Below, piece by piece: positions 25,087 through 33,893 of a stretch of 64,000 nt of DNA (its first letter is position 1; every line of letters begins with the position of its first letter). The notes beneath the pieces were generated by a model. That model did not search any database. It saw nothing but the letters and a program-made list of their open reading frames with translations, and was not told the origin of the DNA. Both the position numbers and the translations under genes were made by a program. This DNA is from Paractinoplanes toevensis. Its GTDB lineage: Bacteria > Actinomycetota > Actinomycetes > Mycobacteriales > Micromonosporaceae. The stretch spans positions 1-64,000 of the forward strand of contig NZ_BOQN01000095.1 in the NCBI RefSeq assembly GCF_018332695.1, in the 5' to 3' direction.

Positions 25087-26262
25087 ATGACCTACGTGGT
25101 GGTGGGCGGCGGCCTGGCCGGTGCCAAAGCGGTGGAAACCCTGCGGGAGGAAGGCTTTGCCGGTCCGGTCACGCTGATCGGGACGGAAACCGAGCGGCCG
25201 TACGAACGTCCGCCGCTCTCCAAGGGTCTGCTGCTCGGCAACGACGAGCCGGACAGCGTCTACGTGCACGCCCCTTCGTGGTACGAAGAGCACGACGTCA
25301 CGCTGCTCACCGGCACAACCGTCACCGGCATCGACCGCGCTACCAAGACCGTTGCGTTCGCCGGCGGCTCGGTCGACTACGACCGCCTGCTGCTGGCCAC
25401 CGGCTCCAGCCCGCGGCCGCTGCCGGGCGCCCTGACCCTGCGCACCCTCGCCGACTCGCACCGGATCGCCTCGGCGGTGCACCAGGGCACCCGGGTCGTG
25501 ATCGCCGGGGCCGGCTGGATCGGTCTGGAGATTGCGGCGTTCGCCCGCAGCCGCGGCGCCGAGGTGACCGTGGTCGGCAGCACCGAGCTGCCGCTGCAGA
25601 ACGTGCTCGGCGCCGAGGTCGCCGCAGTCTTCGCCGACCTGCACCGAGCCAACGGAGTGACCCTGCTCGGTGGCACCCGCGTGACGGCCGTCGAGGGCGA
25701 CTCGGTCCGGCTCGCCGACGGCAGCACCCGGCCCGCCGACGTGGTGATCGCCGGCATCGGCGTCACCCCGAACGTGCGGCTCGCGGCCGACGCCGGGCTC
25801 GCCGTCGACAACGGCGTGCTGGTCGACCGCCGGCTGGCCACCAGCGACCCGGACATCTTCGCGGCCGGCGACATCGCGAACGTGGACCATCCGCTGCTCA
25901 AGCACCGCATCCGGGTCGAGCACTGGGCCACCGCCCTCAACTCCGGCCCGGTCGCCGCCAAAGCCATGCTCGGCCAGGACGTCTCCTACGACAGGCTGCC
26001 CTACTTCTTCACCGACCAGTTCGACCTCGGTATGGAGTACATCGGCTGGGTCGCGCCCGGCACCGAGCCGACGGTGGTCGTCCGCGGCGATCTCGCCGGC
26101 CGGGAATTCATCGCGTTCTGGCTGGTCGACGGCAAGGTGGCGGCCGGTATGAACGTCAACATCTGGGACGTGGTGGAGCCGGTCGAGGCGCTCATTCGCT
26201 CGGGCGCGGTCGTCGACCCGGCGCGCCTCGCCGATCCCACGGTCGAGCTGTCCGACCTCTAG
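25087..26262 (+). CDS. FAD-dependent ferredoxin/rubredoxin-type reductase
   Basis: The 391-residue pyridine-nucleotide-disulfide-fold oxidoreductase has an FAD site at the N-terminus (VVVGGGLAGAKAVETL), TGSSPRPLP, an NAD(P) site VVIAGAGWIGLEIAAFAR and the second FAD motif DPDIFAAGDIAN. Members pass electrons from NAD(P)H to a small iron-sulfur protein for P450 or dioxygenase systems. It begins only 4 bases after the GT14 stop, with GGATAGGGGC as the binding site, so it shares the transcript with the polysaccharide genes at least in part. No ferredoxin gene is beside it. Confidence 0.92.
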   Translation: MTYVVVGGGLAGAKAVETLREEGFAGPVTLIGTETERPYERPPLSKGLLLGNDEPDSVYVHAPSWYEEHDVTLLTGTTVTGIDRATKTVAFAGGSVDYDRLLLATGSSPRPLPGALTLRTLADSHRIASAVHQGTRVVIAGAGWIGLEIAAFARSRGAEVTVVGSTELPLQNVLGAEVAAVFADLHRANGVTLLGGTRVTAVEGDSVRLADGSTRPADVVIAGIGVTPNVRLAADAGLAVDNGVLVDRRLATSDPDIFAAGDIANVDHPLLKHRIRVEHWATALNSGPVAAKAMLGQDVSYDRLPYFFTDQFDLGMEYIGWVAPGTEPTVVVRGDLAGREFIAFWLVDGKVAAGMNVNIWDVVEPVEALIRSGAVVDPARLADPTVELSDL

Positions 26263-26317
26263 GTCAAGTCGCACCTCGGGTGCGTCCCCGAACTGGCAGA
26301 TCGAGGACGCTGGCGGT

Positions 26318-27043
26318 ATGGACGGGTGGCACGCCCAGGTGCTTACGCACGATCGACGTGGTCCCGACGTCGCCGTGTTCACGTGCCGTACGGGCGTGCC
26401 ACTGCCGTTCCATGCCGGGCAGCACGTGACCATCGAGTGCCCGTACCGTCCGTGGCAGTCCCGGGCGTACGCCATGGCCAACGCCCCGCGGCCAGACCGC
26501 ACGCTGGAATTCCACGTGCGCGCCGGTGACCCGGCCGGGGTGTCGGCGGCGCTGGTCCACCGTCTCAAGCCCGGCGACATGCTGCGGCTCAGCGAACCGC
26601 ACGGCGCCCTCGCCCTCGACCCCTACTCCCGCCGCGACGTGATCTTCGTAGCCGGCGGTACCGGCCTGGCCCCGGCCAAGGCGCTCATCGATGAACTGTC
26701 CCGCTTCAACCGCACCCGCTGGATCCACCTGTTCCGCGGCGAGCGGCGGCGCGACGACTTCTACGACCGGGACGACCTGACCCGGCTGGAACGGCAGCAT
26801 CCGTGGCTCACCGTGATCAGGGCCACCAGCGAGGAACCCGACGAACACGGCGAGCAGGCCACCGTCGCCGACCTCGTGGCCCGCCACGGACCCTGGCCCG
26901 ACCACGACTTCTACGTCTTCGGCTCGCCGTCGATGGTCGAGGCGACGTTGCACCGCCTGGACCTGATGGGGGTGCCGGCCGACCGCATCCGGCACGGAGC
27001 GTATGACATCACCCCGGCGGACCGGCCAGCACGGACACCTTGA
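26318..27043 (+). CDS. Flavin reductase domain protein (ferredoxin-NADP reductase type)
   Basis: The 241-residue protein has an FAD-binding barrel with the RAYAMAN motif (RxYS type) and an NAD(P)-binding half with VAGGTGLAPAKAL and FYVFGSPSMVEATL. The architecture equals the reductase half of flavohemoglobins and oxygenase reductases, without a globin or 2Fe-2S part. It may pair with a separate truncated globin or oxygenase. Its 3' end overlaps the convergent monooxygenase gene by 35 bases. ATG at 26318. Confidence 0.9.
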   Translation: MDGWHAQVLTHDRRGPDVAVFTCRTGVPLPFHAGQHVTIECPYRPWQSRAYAMANAPRPDRTLEFHVRAGDPAGVSAALVHRLKPGDMLRLSEPHGALALDPYSRRDVIFVAGGTGLAPAKALIDELSRFNRTRWIHLFRGERRRDDFYDRDDLTRLERQHPWLTVIRATSEEPDEHGEQATVADLVARHGPWPDHDFYVFGSPSMVEATLHRLDLMGVPADRIRHGAYDITPADRPARTP

Positions 27044-28037
27044 GCAGGCCGTCGCGCAACGGCACCGCATGCCGCTGACGCGTCATCCACGAGGCGGCCC
27101 CGGCCATCCGCGCCAGGCGCTGCGTGGTCCGGCGACGCTTTCGGTCGTACGCCGCCAGGCCCTCGGCCGATTGCAGGGCGGCCGCCAGTTCGACGGCGTC
27201 GATCATGGCTTCGCAGGCTCCCCGGCCGAGGTCGGGGGTCATCGCGTGAGCGGCATCGCCGATCAGCGCGACGTTGCCCCGTACGTACGACGGCAGCTTC
27301 GGTGCGACGTACACGTCATGCCGGAGAATGCTCTGCTCGGTGACCTGGCTCAGCACCCGGGCGACCGGGTCGGCCCAGGTCCCGAACCGTTCCCGCAGTG
27401 CGGTGAGCTCGGCGCCGGGCCGCCAGTCGCCCTCCTTCGCGGCGGCCGACGCATACCAGTTGGTGCGGCCGCCCTCCATCGGGGTGACGCCGAATTTCAC
27501 GCCGGCGCCCCACACCTCGGTGAAGGTGTCGGTGGGCTGACCGTCGAGGAAGCCGCGCCAGGCGGTCGCCCCGGCGTAGCGGGCCCGGTAGCGGTCGCCG
27601 AACAGCTTCTCGCGGCTGCCGCTGAAGACGCCGTCGGCCGCGACTACCAGGTCGCTCTTTCCGCCCAGGCCGCCGGTTTCACCGAACCGCAGATCGCACT
27701 CCCTGGCCGCCTCTTTCAGCGTGGCCAGCAGTGCGGGACGGGACAGCAGGTGGACGCGGTCGCCGCCCTGGTCGACCGCCAGTCTCGTGATGACGCTGCC
27801 GTCCGGGCGGCGGAACTCGCCGTGATTCTGTGCGCAGCCCAGAGCGCGGACCTGGTCGCCGATGCCGAGCTCGTCGAGAGCGCGGAGGGCGGCGGGCCAG
27901 ATGCCCAGGGCGGTGCCGGTGGCCGGGGTCGTCGTCTGTCGCTCGTGGACGGTGACCTGCCAGCCGGTGCGGTGGAGGGCGATAGCCGCGGACAGGCCGC
28001 CGATGCCACCGCCGATGATCGCTGCGGTTCTCCCCAT
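27009..28037 (-). CDS. FAD-dependent monooxygenase (PHBH type)
   Basis: The 342-residue class A flavoprotein hydroxylase has the FAD fingerprint IIGGGIGGLSAAIAL at the N-terminus, a DLVVAADGVFSGSR segment (DG motif) and GDAAHAMTPDLGRGACEAM. Such enzymes hydroxylate aromatic or polyketide-like substrates with NAD(P)H and O2. It is divergent from a TetR regulator with an inverted repeat between them, so induction by its substrate is likely. It is slightly shorter than the usual 370-400 residues, mainly in the C-terminal helix. Confidence 0.92.
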   Translation of the reverse strand: MGRTAAIIGGGIGGLSAAIALHRTGWQVTVHERQTTTPATGTALGIWPAALRALDELGIGDQVRALGCAQNHGEFRRPDGSVITRLAVDQGGDRVHLLSRPALLATLKEAARECDLRFGETGGLGGKSDLVVAADGVFSGSREKLFGDRYRARYAGATAWRGFLDGQPTDTFTEVWGAGVKFGVTPMEGGRTNWYASAAAKEGDWRPGAELTALRERFGTWADPVARVLSQVTEQSILRHDVYVAPKLPSYVRGNVALIGDAAHAMTPDLGRGACEAMIDAVELAAALQSAEGLAAYDRKRRRTTQRLARMAGAASWMTRQRHAVPLRDGLLKVSVLAGPPG

Positions 28038-28058
28038 GCTGCGGATGCTACCACAGGT

Positions 28059-28074
28059 GTAGTTTCGGAACTAC
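28059..28074. promoter_or_regulatory. Inverted repeat GTAGTT-TCGG-AACTAC, TetR operator candidate
   Basis: A perfect 6+6 palindrome with a 4-base spacer is centred in the 55-base gap between the monooxygenase and its divergent TetR. A half-site GTAGT recurs at 28079-28083. It would cover both promoters. Confidence 0.65.
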
Positions 28075-28092
28075 CGATGTAGTATTGCCGAC

Positions 28093-28638
28093 ATGCCGTC
28101 ACGTCAAGAGGTGCTGCTCGACGCCGCCATCACGGTGCTGGGCAGCGAGGGATCCCGCCGGCTCACCCATCGGGCGGTCGACGCCGCCGCCGGGCTGCCG
28201 TCCGGGTCGGCGTCGAACTACTTCAAAACCAGGGAAGCGCTGGTCAACGCGATGGCCGCGCGCTTCGTCGCGCGGGAACAGGCGACCTGGGCGGCCCTGA
28301 CCGCGCTGGTCACACCGCGTACGCCGGCCGAGCTGGTGGTGGCGCTCGCCGCGTTCGTCCGCCGGGCCGTCGGGCCCGACCGGGTCTTGACCGTCGCCCG
28401 ATACGGGTTGTTCGTCGAGGCGGCACTGCACCCGGAAGCGCATCAGGCGCTGGCCGAGTCGGCGCGGGAGATCCGGCGCTTCGGGGCGCAGTGGCTGCGA
28501 GCAGTAGGAATGCCCGACCCGGAGGAGATGTGCGAGCTGATCCTCGACCAGATGGACGGGATGATCCTGCACCAACTCGCCTACCCCGACCCGACTCTGG
28601 ATGTGGAACGACGATTGGCATTCCTATGTAGAGTTTGA
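28093..28638 (+). CDS. TetR-family regulator
   Basis: The 181-residue protein has an N-terminal HTH (LTHRAVDAAAGLPSGSASNYFKTREALVNAMAARF) and a TetR_C domain. The ATG at 28093 yields MPSRQEVLLDAAITVLG. It probably represses the divergent monooxygenase through the palindrome at 28059-28074. The stop is followed within 3 bases by the start of the methyltransferase gene, so those two may be co-transcribed. Confidence 0.9.
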   Translation: MPSRQEVLLDAAITVLGSEGSRRLTHRAVDAAAGLPSGSASNYFKTREALVNAMAARFVAREQATWAALTALVTPRTPAELVVALAAFVRRAVGPDRVLTVARYGLFVEAALHPEAHQALAESAREIRRFGAQWLRAVGMPDPEEMCELILDQMDGMILHQLAYPDPTLDVERRLAFLCRV

Positions 28639-28640
28639 TC

Positions 28641-29429
28641 GTGGATCGCTTCGACACGTCAGTGGCGCATCCGGCCCGGCGGTACAACTACTGGCTCGGC
28701 GGCAAGGACCACTTCGCGGCCGACCGGGAGTCCGGTGACCTCATCATCCGGGCCTTCCCGACCGCGCGGGTCGCCGCCCTGGAAAACCGTGCCTTCCTCC
28801 GCCGAAGCGTGCGATTCCTGGCCGAGTCCGGGGTCCGGCAGTTCCTCGACATCGGCACCGGATTGCCGGTGCCCGACAACACGCACGAGATCGCCCAGCG
28901 GGTCGACCCGAGCGCCCGAGTGCTCTATGTGGACAACGACCCGATCGTGATGACCCACTCCCGCGCACTCACCGTCGGAAGCCCCACCGGCCGCACCGGA
29001 TATGTGGAGGCCGACCTGCGCTCACCCGAGCTCATCCTCGGCCGCCCCGAGCTGCGCACGGTGCTCGACCTCCGCGAGCCGGTGGCTCTGCTGCTGGTCG
29101 CCGTGCTGCACTTCCTGCACGACGACGACCAAGCCGAGCGGATCGTCCGGGAGTTGCTCGCCGCGCTGCCGCCCGGCAGCTACCTGGTGGCCAGCAACCT
29201 GACCCTCGACCACGCCCCGCCGGCGCAGGTGGCCAAGCACGAGGAGTTGCTGGCCGCGGGCCGCACCGACGCCCGAGCCCGCAACCACAGCGAGTTCGGC
29301 CGCTTCTTCACCGGCCTGGAACTCGTGCCACCCGGCATCGTCGCGGTAAGCGACTGGCATCCCACATCGGACGTCCGCCCGTCAGCCGCCGACGTCTCCA
29401 TCTACGGAGCAGTAGCCCGAATCCCCTGA
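28641..29429 (+). CDS. SAM-dependent methyltransferase, DUF574 (PF04672) family
   Basis: The 262-residue product has the marks of this actinomycete family: VDRFDTSVAHPARRYNYWLGGKDHFAADRE (in parts: ARRYNYWLGG, KDHFAADRE), SAM-binding FLDIGTGLPVPDNTHE and VLYVDNDPIVM. The family is abundant in actinomycetes and mostly of unknown substrate. I prefer the GTG at 28641 over the TTG at 28635, which overlaps the upstream stop. The typical family length is 260-280, so the gene looks intact. Confidence 0.92.
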   Translation: MDRFDTSVAHPARRYNYWLGGKDHFAADRESGDLIIRAFPTARVAALENRAFLRRSVRFLAESGVRQFLDIGTGLPVPDNTHEIAQRVDPSARVLYVDNDPIVMTHSRALTVGSPTGRTGYVEADLRSPELILGRPELRTVLDLREPVALLLVAVLHFLHDDDQAERIVRELLAALPPGSYLVASNLTLDHAPPAQVAKHEELLAAGRTDARARNHSEFGRFFTGLELVPPGIVAVSDWHPTSDVRPSAADVSIYGAVARIP

Positions 29430-29637
29430 CATCCCCAAGATTCCATCGGGCTGCGGCACGTCCGGCGCCCGCGAAACCGTGCGCCGAGGCCGACCGCGCT
29501 CCTGACCTTCTCTGCCCTCGGCCAAATTCGAGCACGTCTCCTACGGGTAGCGGCGTCGGCGCTATGCATGGCCGACGCCGGGCTGTGCGATGCCGGGCGG
29601 GCGGCCGCCGCCTGGACCAGGCAGCTGCGCGACGGGA

Positions 29638-29692
29638 AGGTTGCTGGTTGCCGGTTGCTGGTTGCCGGTTGCCAGGGGCTGGGGGCTGGGGC
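29638..29692 (+). repeat. Short tandem repeats in an intergenic spacer
   Basis: GGTTGCTGGTTGCC occurs twice and a half in tandem, followed by runs of GGGGCTGGG. The whole spacer 29430-29696 shows no gene and no clear promoter for either flank. Confidence 0.7.
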
Positions 29693-29696
29693 TGTG

Positions 29697-31454
29697 CTAT
29701 GCGATCACCGGCGCCGGAGCGGGGGCTTTCGGCGCGGCATCGACGCGGGGGGCCGACCAGATGGCCGCGTTCAACGCTGCCCAGGCGGCGCCGATCACCA
29801 CCGCGGCGACCGTCTCGCTCATCCGGCTCCACCCCAGATAGACCCAGGCGCCGCCGCAGGTCGCCACGTAGATGGCGGCCGCGGTCCACACCGTGACCCG
29901 CCATTTCCAGGGCAGGCGCCCGGCAAGCATCCAGGCCAGCAGGCCGACCGCGGCAGCGAGCTGGGCGGTGTGCCCAGCCGCTCGCGACGCCATGACTCCG
30001 GCCACGTCGAACGGGATGTACCCGTCGAACTCACTGACCGCCGGGAACACCACACTCGTGGGCGTGTGCCTTATCTCCCAGGCAGGCGGGCTGGTCGCCG
30101 CGTAGACGGCTGCCAGCAGCACGACCGGCAGCACCGGCCCGACGGCCGTGAGCAGCCCAAGGTCCGCTCCACGCCGATGCCGCATCCACCACCAGCGCCC
30201 CACCGAGACGACCGCCGCGACCGCGAACAGCACCCCCGGATCCGCAAAGGTAGCCGCATCAAGCGCGAACAGATAACCGTCCGAAGTCCACTGCGACCGA
30301 GCCCAGTTGGCGACCGCGATGTCGGCGTCCCCCAGCCCACTGAACCGCACCACCACCGGAACCACCAGAACAAGCAGAGCAGCCAGCGAGAAGAGCGCCC
30401 CCACCCCAAGCCCGAGATCAACAAGCGACCCAGCCGAGCCCCGCCGCCCCCGAACCCGACCACCACCCGACCCCAGCCACCCGACCCGCGCCCGCACCCA
30501 GCCCAGCCGCTCGGCCCCCGCTTGCATCCGGTCCGGCCGCTCGGCTCCCGCCCGCATCCGGTCCGGCCGCTCGGCTCCCGCCCGCACCCAGTCCGGCTGC
30601 CCGACTCCCGCTCGCACCCGGTCCAGCCGTCCGAGCCCCGGCCGCACCCGCGCGAGGCCGGCGAACCCAGCCCGCATCCACGCCGGCCGTCCGAGCCCGG
30701 TCCGCGCCGGCCCCGGCCTGCCTTCCGTGAGCCTGAGCGCCCAAGCCCGGACCTTCGTCGACTCGCCCTGGTGATCCGGGTCAGGTGAATCGGTGGGATC
30801 GGGTGTGTGCGATGTGGTGGGCCGGGCGGTCAGGCGGCGAAACTGGCGCGGGTGGCGGCCCAGCCAGCGGCCGGCCAGGAGCAGGGCGACGATCATCACG
30901 GCCAGCGCGGCAAGCGCACCGCCGGCCCGGCCCGCTCGGGCCGCGAGCAGGTCGTAGGAGGCTCCCGCCAGATAGCTGGCGCCCACCATCCACAGTGACC
31001 ACAGCACCGCGGCGGGGGTGTGCCAGGCCGCGAATCGCCCGTAGGGAACGCCGTTCATCCCGGCCAGCCGAGGAATCAGGGTGCGCGCGCCGACAATCCA
31101 CTGGCCAAGGAGGATCGCCCGGCCGCCCTGCCGGGCGAACAGTCTCTCGGCCCGGTCCCAGCGTTTGTCCCCGATCCAGCGGCCCAGCCGGGTCGTCCGC
31201 ACCCGAGGCCCACGTCGGCGGCCGGTGTGAAAGCCCACCGTCCCGCCGAGGGCCGCAGCCGCGATCGCCACCAGCAGCGCCGGGACGATCTGCACCGTGC
31301 CGGCGTTGGCGAGCAGACCGAGCGCGATCAGCGCGGTGGCGGCCGGCAGCACCAGCCCAGCGACGACGGCCGACTCGGCGGCGACGAGCCCGGCCACGAC
31401 CGCATAAACCAGAAGCGGCGGAAGGCCGCCGAGGAGGTCGTTGAGCCAGGGCAT
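29697..31454 (-). CDS. DedA-PAP2 fusion membrane protein
   Basis: The 585-residue polytopic protein has an N-terminal half (about 1-200) that is a DedA/SNARE-associated domain: FARQGGRAILLGQWIVGARTLIPRLAGMNG with the conserved Arg and Gly pattern. The C-terminal half is a PAP2-type phosphatase fold (FPAVSEFDGYIPFDVAGVMASRAAGHTAQ and WSRMSETVAAVVIG), although the usual KX6RP motif is not obvious. A basic linker of decapeptide repeats joins them. Fusions of this type handle undecaprenyl or other lipid phosphates, with DedA as flippase and PAP2 as phosphatase. The ATG at 31454 (MPWLNDLLGG) is preferred to the upstream frame start. Confidence 0.85.
   Translation of the reverse strand: MPWLNDLLGGLPPLLVYAVVAGLVAAESAVVAGLVLPAATALIALGLLANAGTVQIVPALLVAIAAAALGGTVGFHTGRRRGPRVRTTRLGRWIGDKRWDRAERLFARQGGRAILLGQWIVGARTLIPRLAGMNGVPYGRFAAWHTPAAVLWSLWMVGASYLAGASYDLLAARAGRAGGALAALAVMIVALLLAGRWLGRHPRQFRRLTARPTTSHTPDPTDSPDPDHQGESTKVRAWALRLTEGRPGPARTGLGRPAWMRAGFAGLARVRPGLGRLDRVRAGVGQPDWVRAGAERPDRMRAGAERPDRMQAGAERLGWVRARVGWLGSGGGRVRGRRGSAGSLVDLGLGVGALFSLAALLVLVVPVVVRFSGLGDADIAVANWARSQWTSDGYLFALDAATFADPGVLFAVAAVVSVGRWWWMRHRRGADLGLLTAVGPVLPVVLLAAVYAATSPPAWEIRHTPTSVVFPAVSEFDGYIPFDVAGVMASRAAGHTAQLAAAVGLLAWMLAGRLPWKWRVTVWTAAAIYVATCGGAWVYLGWSRMSETVAAVVIGAAWAALNAAIWSAPRVDAAPKAPAPAPVIA
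30500..30660 (-). repeat. 30-bp tandem repeats coding a decapeptide linker
   Basis: About five units encode variants of RAGAERPDRM; at least two neighbouring 30-base copies (about 30521-30580) are identical. The repeat keeps the reading frame and makes a basic, Arg-rich cytoplasmic linker between the DedA and PAP2 halves. Confidence 0.75.
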
Positions 31455-31530
31455 GACCGTGACGCTATGCAGCCGGCCGGCCACCCTCAATCGGTGATCC
31501 CCCTTAGGGCCATAGGGGTATGACTAGGGG

Positions 31531-32169
31531 ATGGACATCCTCGTAGCCGGCGGCCACGGCAAGATCGCGGTCCGCCTGTTGAAGCTTCTGGCCGCCGACG
31601 GCCACACAGCACGCGGCCTGATCCGCAAGCCCGACCAGGCAGCCGACCTGACCGCGATAGGCGCCGTGCCGGTGATCGGCGATCTGGAGAACGACCCGTC
31701 GCTGGCCCCCTACGTCAAGGGCGCCGACGCCGTGGTCTTCGCAGCCGGCGCGGGCCCCGGCAGCGGCGCGGCCCGCAAGCGAACGGTCGACCTGGGCGGC
31801 GCGCTGAAGCTGGCCGACGCGGCAATGGCCGAGCGGGTAACCCGCTACATAATGGTCTCGTCGATCGGAGCCCAGGCCCCCGCGAGCGCCGGCCCGGACA
31901 TGCAGCCATACCTGGAGGCAAAGGCAGAAGCCGACGCGTACGTAGTGGCCAGCGGCTTGGACTACACGATCGTCCGTCCCGGCAGCCTGACCGACGACCC
32001 AGGCACCGGCCGCGTAACGGTCACCCGAGACCTGGGCAACCGAGGCCCCGTCCCGCGCGACGACGTAGCCGCCGTGCTGGCCGCGTGCCTGGTAACCCCG
32101 GCCACGATCGGCGTCACCTTCGAACTCTTCACCGGCGAAACCCCGATCCCGGAGGCCCTGCGCCTGTAA
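31531..32169 (+). CDS. Atypical SDR (NAD(P)-binding, NmrA-like)
   Basis: The 212-residue Rossmann protein has the glycine motif AGGHGKIAVRL at the N-terminus, DAVVFAAGAGPGSGA and the active-site-region ARKRTVDLGGALKLADAA. It ends soon after PRDDVAAVLAACL, as compact SDR-a5 members do. It probably acts as an NAD(P)H-binding sensor or reductase. The substrate is not predictable. It is divergent from the DedA-PAP2 gene. Confidence 0.88.
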   Translation: MDILVAGGHGKIAVRLLKLLAADGHTARGLIRKPDQAADLTAIGAVPVIGDLENDPSLAPYVKGADAVVFAAGAGPGSGAARKRTVDLGGALKLADAAMAERVTRYIMVSSIGAQAPASAGPDMQPYLEAKAEADAYVVASGLDYTIVRPGSLTDDPGTGRVTVTRDLGNRGPVPRDDVAAVLAACLVTPATIGVTFELFTGETPIPEALRL

Positions 32170-32206
32170 CCCCGCCAACCACCGGCCCGCCGCCGCTCAC
32201 AGACGC

Positions 32207-32275
32207 GTGCGCGGGTCCGCGGGTCCGCGGGTGCGCGGTTGCGCGGGTGCGCGGGTGCGCGGGTGCGCGGTGGGC
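32207..32275 (+). repeat. GCGGGTGC-type short tandem repeats
   Basis: Nine-base units GCGGGTCC and GCGCGGGTG follow one another after the SDR stop. This is low-complexity sequence of slippage origin with no coding support. Confidence 0.7.
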
Positions 32276-32369
32276 GAAAGGCGACCGACGCGGTCCTCAG
32301 CGCGGGCGTCGGCCCGGCGGCGCCCGTGGTGAAGTGCGACTGACGCCGCCCGCGGCGGTGTTGTTTCGC

Positions 32370-32726
32370 CTACTTCAGATGCGTGGCCAGGGATCGGGCC
32401 TCGCTCCGCAGCTTTTCTGCACGGTCGGGATGGCCGACTCGTTCGTACTCGTCGGCGGCCGTCTCCCGCTCGGCCAGCTCGGCTCGCACGATCTGCTCGA
32501 CCTCCTGCTCGGTCAGGGTGCGGCGGGCCACCTCGGTGGCCCCCGCGCCGACTGGCAGGACCTCGATCGCCAGGCTTCCCGGCACGCCCTCCGCGGGCGT
32601 CACCGCCTCGGCGTTGTCGATCGCCGCCAAGGTGGCGCGCAGCGCCGTCGTGGCGTCCCGGTCGCGGGCCTTCATCGCAACCGGCAGCGCCTTCCGGAGC
32701 CGTTCCCGCAGTGGACTGTCCGTCAT
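32370..32726 (-). CDS. GatB/YqeY-domain protein
   Basis: The 118-residue protein matches the YqeY fold: RERLRKALPVAMKARDRDATTALRATLAAIDNAE near the start, LTEQEVEQIVRAELAERETAADEYE and AEKLRSEA at the end. YqeY resembles the tRNA-binding tail of GatB, but its role is not settled. The ATG at 32726 starts MTDSPLRERL; the open frame extends further upstream only through low-complexity GC repeats, which I exclude. Confidence 0.88.
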   Translation of the reverse strand: MTDSPLRERLRKALPVAMKARDRDATTALRATLAAIDNAEAVTPAEGVPGSLAIEVLPVGAGATEVARRTLTEQEVEQIVRAELAERETAADEYERVGHPDRAEKLRSEARSLATHLK

Positions 32727-32806
32727 GCCCGCGACGATATCGATCACGCCGCGTCCGAGGCACCGGTTTTCCCAGCCGCTTTCCCGACCGCGACGGGGCG
32801 TCCCGG

Positions 32807-32946
32807 CCGCGCCACCGCGCCACGCCGCGCCGCCGCGCCACGCCGCGCCGCCGCGCCACGCTGCGCCGCCACGCCGCGCCGCCACGCCGCGCCGCCACGC
32901 CGCGCCGCCACGCCGCCACGCCGCCGCGCCGCGCCGCCGCGTCTCC
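32807..32946. repeat. GCC/CGC low-complexity tandem array
   Basis: Units such as CGCCGCGCCACGC and GCCACGCCGCGCC repeat about ten times. On both strands it leaves long open frames of Arg/Ala/Gly/Trp composition that are artefacts. It lies upstream of the YqeY gene, between it and the LysR stop. Confidence 0.85.
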
Positions 32947-33014
32947 GCCTCCCCGCGTCGGTCTCCCGGCCGTGATGCAGTCACGGCCCGCGTGGGGCGC
33001 GGTTTCTGGTCTGT

Positions 33015-33893
33015 TCAGTTGTCGCCGAACTCTCTTCGGCAGTGCGGCAGCAGCGCGGAGAGCGCCGGACTCACCCGCGGTCGCCACACCAGAGCGAGCA
33101 GCGCCGGGACGTCGACCCCGGTGATCGGCACGGCCACCAGACCAGGGTGCACCGACGCCATCGACTCGCTCAACACAGCAACTCCCATGCCGCGCGCCGC
33201 CAGCTCGGCAACAGCGCCGGGTGCCGACGCGACCAGCACGACATCAGGAATCAAGCCCGCGGTCACACACGCCTCGTCGAACGAGGCCCGGATCCCGGTC
33301 CCCTCGGGCAACGTGACGAGAGGATAGGACACCAACTCGGCGAGTGGTAAGCCCTTCGAACCCGCGGGCGGCGTGTCGGGCGGGACCAGAGCGACCAGAC
33401 CCTCGTTGGCGACCACGTGCGCGCCCAGGTGTTCCGGCGGGGCGCCGGCCACGCCGACCAGCGCGATGTCGGCGGTTCCGGCGATCACCGAGGCGATCAG
33501 GTGCTGGGAGTTGTCCTCGATGAGCTCCAGCTGGATCGCCGGGTGCTCACGATGGAAGGCGGCCAGCGCGGCGAACAGCGGCGTGACCTCGCAGCCGGTC
33601 ACCATGCCGACGATGAGGCGGCCGCGGACGAGCCCTTTGACCTCGTCGAGCGCCTCGCGCAGGTCGGCGGCGGCGTCGAGCGCGGCCTGGGCGTACGGCC
33701 GGGCGGCCGCACCCGCGGCGGTGAGCCGGGCGACCCGGCCGGACCGATCGAAGAGTTCCGCGCCGAGCTCGGCTTCCAGGGCCTTGACCTGGGCACTCAC
33801 CCCGGACTGGCTGATGTGCACGCGCTCGGCCGCGCGAGTGAAGTTGGCTTCCTCGGCCACGGCCAGGAAGTACTCGAGTTGGCGCAGTTCCAT
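33015..33893 (-). CDS. LysR-family transcriptional regulator
   Basis: The 292-residue protein has an N-terminal HTH (MELRQLEYFLAVAEEANFTRAAERVHISQSGVSAQVKALE, in parts: LEYFLAVAEE, FTRAAERVHISQSGVS) and a periplasmic-binding-like effector domain. It is divergent from a SnoaL-like gene with a 70-base gap, the typical LysR arrangement, so that gene is the likely target together with the regulator itself. The ATG is at 33893. Confidence 0.93.
   Translation of the reverse strand: MELRQLEYFLAVAEEANFTRAAERVHISQSGVSAQVKALEAELGAELFDRSGRVARLTAAGAAARPYAQAALDAAADLREALDEVKGLVRGRLIVGMVTGCEVTPLFAALAAFHREHPAIQLELIEDNSQHLIASVIAGTADIALVGVAGAPPEHLGAHVVANEGLVALVPPDTPPAGSKGLPLAELVSYPLVTLPEGTGIRASFDEACVTAGLIPDVVLVASAPGAVAELAARGMGVAVLSESMASVHPGLVAVPITGVDVPALLALVWRPRVSPALSALLPHCRREFGDN

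Noticed and set aside
29568..30788. Pro-rich plus-strand frame over the DedA-PAP2 gene
   Set aside because: It is antisense to a well-supported membrane protein and derives its composition from the 30-bp repeats.
32197..33087. Arg/Ala/Trp-rich frames through the GC arrays
   Set aside because: They are low-complexity artefacts; only the YqeY part from 32726 is protein-like.
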